Shown: piece after piece, positions 29,418-30,198 of the stretch
Position numbering within the stretch: position 1 is the first letter of the stretch
Layout: each line of letters starts with the position of its first letter
From: a virus
IMG/VR virus record: IMGVR_UViG_3300042450_000745
Span: 1-30,198 of that record
Direction: 5' to 3' (one strand)
Length of the DNA: 30,198 bases
Notes under the pieces: model-generated
What the model was told of the DNA's origin: nothing
Database searches by the model: none
The model's input: the letters and a program-made list of their open reading frames with translations, nothing else
Program-made: the position numbers and the translations under genes

Positions 29418-29518
29418 AAGAGGTTAAAAAGTTTGATAAATGGATGCGTAAAACGGTCCAGTCAATACACTACTCAAACAACGAAAAAATGTGCAACGCT
29501 TATCAAAAAATTAATTAA
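29396..29518 (+). CDS. 40-residue basic protein
   Basis: ATG at 29396 to TAA at 29516-29518, directly followed by the next ATG. Basic and helical (NKAKLKEVKKFDKWMRKTVQSIHYSNNEKM). No motif. The longer frame that could be read through this region from 29433 is a different frame and was not preferred, because the chain of overlapping small genes explains it better. Confidence 0.45.
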   Translation: MENKAKLKEVKKFDKWMRKTVQSIHYSNNEKMCNAYQKIN

Positions 29519-29653
29519 ATGGAAAATTACGACAATTGGAAAACAGAGACTCCAAACGAGTCAAAAGAAAACGAGTGTAAATTTTGCGGAGAGGAAACCG
29601 ACAGCAAATATTGTTCAACTGAATGTCGCAAGGCATACGAAATCGAAAATTAA
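29519..29653 (+). CDS. 44-residue zinc-finger protein
   Basis: The second half is CKFCGEETDSKYCSTECRKAY: Cys20 and Cys23, then Cys32 and Cys36. This treble-clef-like CxxC ... YCSxxCRxxY pattern is known from small zinc-ribbon proteins (DUF2116-like) of bacteria and phages. It starts directly after the preceding stop and ends one base before the next ATG. Its role is probably in nucleic-acid or protein binding; the exact function is unknown. Confidence 0.7.
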   Translation: MENYDNWKTETPNESKENECKFCGEETDSKYCSTECRKAYEIEN

Positions 29654-29654
29654 A

Positions 29655-30098
29655 ATGGGAGCAAGTTCAAGTTTATTTTTAGAAAATTCAGAGCAAGTCT
29701 TAACAATGTATGAGCCAACTTTTACAAAAAAGGACGCAATCTTAACAGGAAAGCGAATGGTTGACAATGTAATCGAAAGCGGAGAGATTGACAAACACCA
29801 TTTTATGGCGAATATTTGCCGATTAAAAGAGGTAATTAATTCAGCCGATAGCGAAATGAGAAAACACCTACCGGAGGAGAAACTTAATTGCTACGGGGTT
29901 GAGTTTACACCGACAAATGGAGGTAATTCGATTGACTACTCAGACGATCCGATTTATTGCCAATTAAAAGCCGACCTGGATGCAAGGGTTGAATTATTAA
30001 AACTCGCTCAAAAACAGTCAATAATTGACGCATACGGAAACGACGTTCCCAAAGTGGGAACGACACCTCGAAAAAATTCAATATCACTAAAATTTTAA
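29655..30098 (+). CDS. Hypothetical early protein, complete copy of the window-edge gene
   Basis: ATG at 29655 gives 147 residues; extension to 29433 would cover two small genes in another frame. The N-terminal half (GASSSLFLENSEQVLTMYEPTFTKKDAILTGKRMVDNVIESGEIDKHHFMANICRL) is helical and polar. The C-terminal half is the same as that encoded at 1-273 except for three residues. No family recognised. That 11 of the 16 base differences to the left copy are silent shows purifying selection on this protein. Confidence 0.75.
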   Translation: MGASSSLFLENSEQVLTMYEPTFTKKDAILTGKRMVDNVIESGEIDKHHFMANICRLKEVINSADSEMRKHLPEEKLNCYGVEFTPTNGGNSIDYSDDPIYCQLKADLDARVELLKLAQKQSIIDAYGNDVPKVGTTPRKNSISLKF

Positions 30099-30198
30099 TA
30101 AAAATGAGAATAGGTCAAAAAGTAAGATTAAAACAAACGAGTATTTTTGCAATAGAGCCAGACAGACACAATCCAACCGACAAAATCGGAGTTATAGT
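29826..30198. repeat. Right copy of imperfect terminal direct repeat
   Basis: Aligns to 1-373 without gaps with 16 mismatches (about 4%). The last 127 bp (30072-30198) are identical to 247-373. Confidence 0.95.
30104..30198 (+). CDS. 5' part of the SH3-like small gene, cut by the window edge
   Basis: Identical to the first 95 bp of the gene at 279-491. It shows that gene order continues across the junction exactly as at the left end, so the early operon is continuous in the real molecule. Confidence 0.8.
   Translation, partial: MRIGQKVRLKQTSIFAIEPDRHNPTDKIGVI

Noticed and set aside
29433-29654. Long N-terminal extension of the 29655 gene
   Set aside because: The stretch is covered by two coupled small genes in another frame, one with a clear four-Cys zinc motif; the extension is a Lys/Thr-rich shadow.
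1-30198. tRNA, CRISPR array, insertion sequence, integrase or att site
   Set aside because: No cloverleaf-like GC-rich segment, regularly spaced repeats, transposase or recombinase motif was seen on either strand.

Overview
This window reads as a nearly complete genome unit of a tailed, siphovirus-like phage of a Bacteroidota host, most likely a flavobacterium. Reasons: every convincing gene lies on the + strand in tightly overlapping operons; base composition is AT-rich (roughly one third G+C by eye); start codons lack Shine-Dalgarno sequences; several intergenic regions carry the Bacteroidota -7 promoter motif TAnnTTTG; and many structural proteins match patterns I know from Bacteroidota phages. 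I see no integrase, repressor, tRNA, DNA polymerase, insertion sequence or CRISPR array. The first 373 bp recur at the right end (29826-30198) without gaps but with 16 mismatches, so the window is one ~29.8-kb unit plus an imperfect terminal overlap. This fits a circularly permuted or concatemeric genome, or an assembly that mixes two strains.

Layout. (1) 28971-30198 continuing into 1-615: a run of small early genes, broken by the ends of the window. (2) 679-8454: the replication and DNA-processing module. It holds an SSB-like protein with an acidic tail, an iteron-rich candidate origin (1449-1645), a primase-helicase, an SF2 helicase, a DUF3310-like protein, an HNH homing-type endonuclease, a VRR-NUC nuclease and a DNA methyltransferase, plus several very small genes. 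(3) 8511-11353: a sigma-like regulator, a zinc-motif protein, a 144-bp structured non-coding stretch, and small and large terminase. (4) 11392-18682: tail module with an overlapping -1 frame pair, tail-terminator-like protein, gp10-like connector, baseplate proteins and tape measure. (5) 19024-24950: head module with XkdF-like protease/scaffold, major capsid, putative tail tube, portal with a fused C-terminal domain, and connector. (6) 24947-28758: lectin-like tail fibre and lysis genes (two small membrane proteins, GH24 lysozyme, u-spanin-like lipoprotein) with an embedded metallophosphoesterase.

Regulation is the most interesting part. Two classes of upstream region divide the genome. In the replication module, four leaders (upstream of 679, 1797, 5756 and 7107) each contain two interleaved inverted repeats in the order A-B-A'-B'. 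This is the topology of an H-type pseudoknot or of two mutually exclusive hairpins. The stem sequences differ from leader to leader while the pairing is kept. In the morphogenesis half, four regions (upstream of 8511, 11392, 19024 and 21694) share a bipartite element, ACAAAA-N12-GTTATA, with identical spacing. In three of them the start codon ATG begins exactly 11 bp after the start of the GTTATA box. That suggests phage-specific late promoters making leaderless mRNAs, possibly read with help from the sigma-like protein at 8741.

All function names come from motif recognition by eye. No database search was run.
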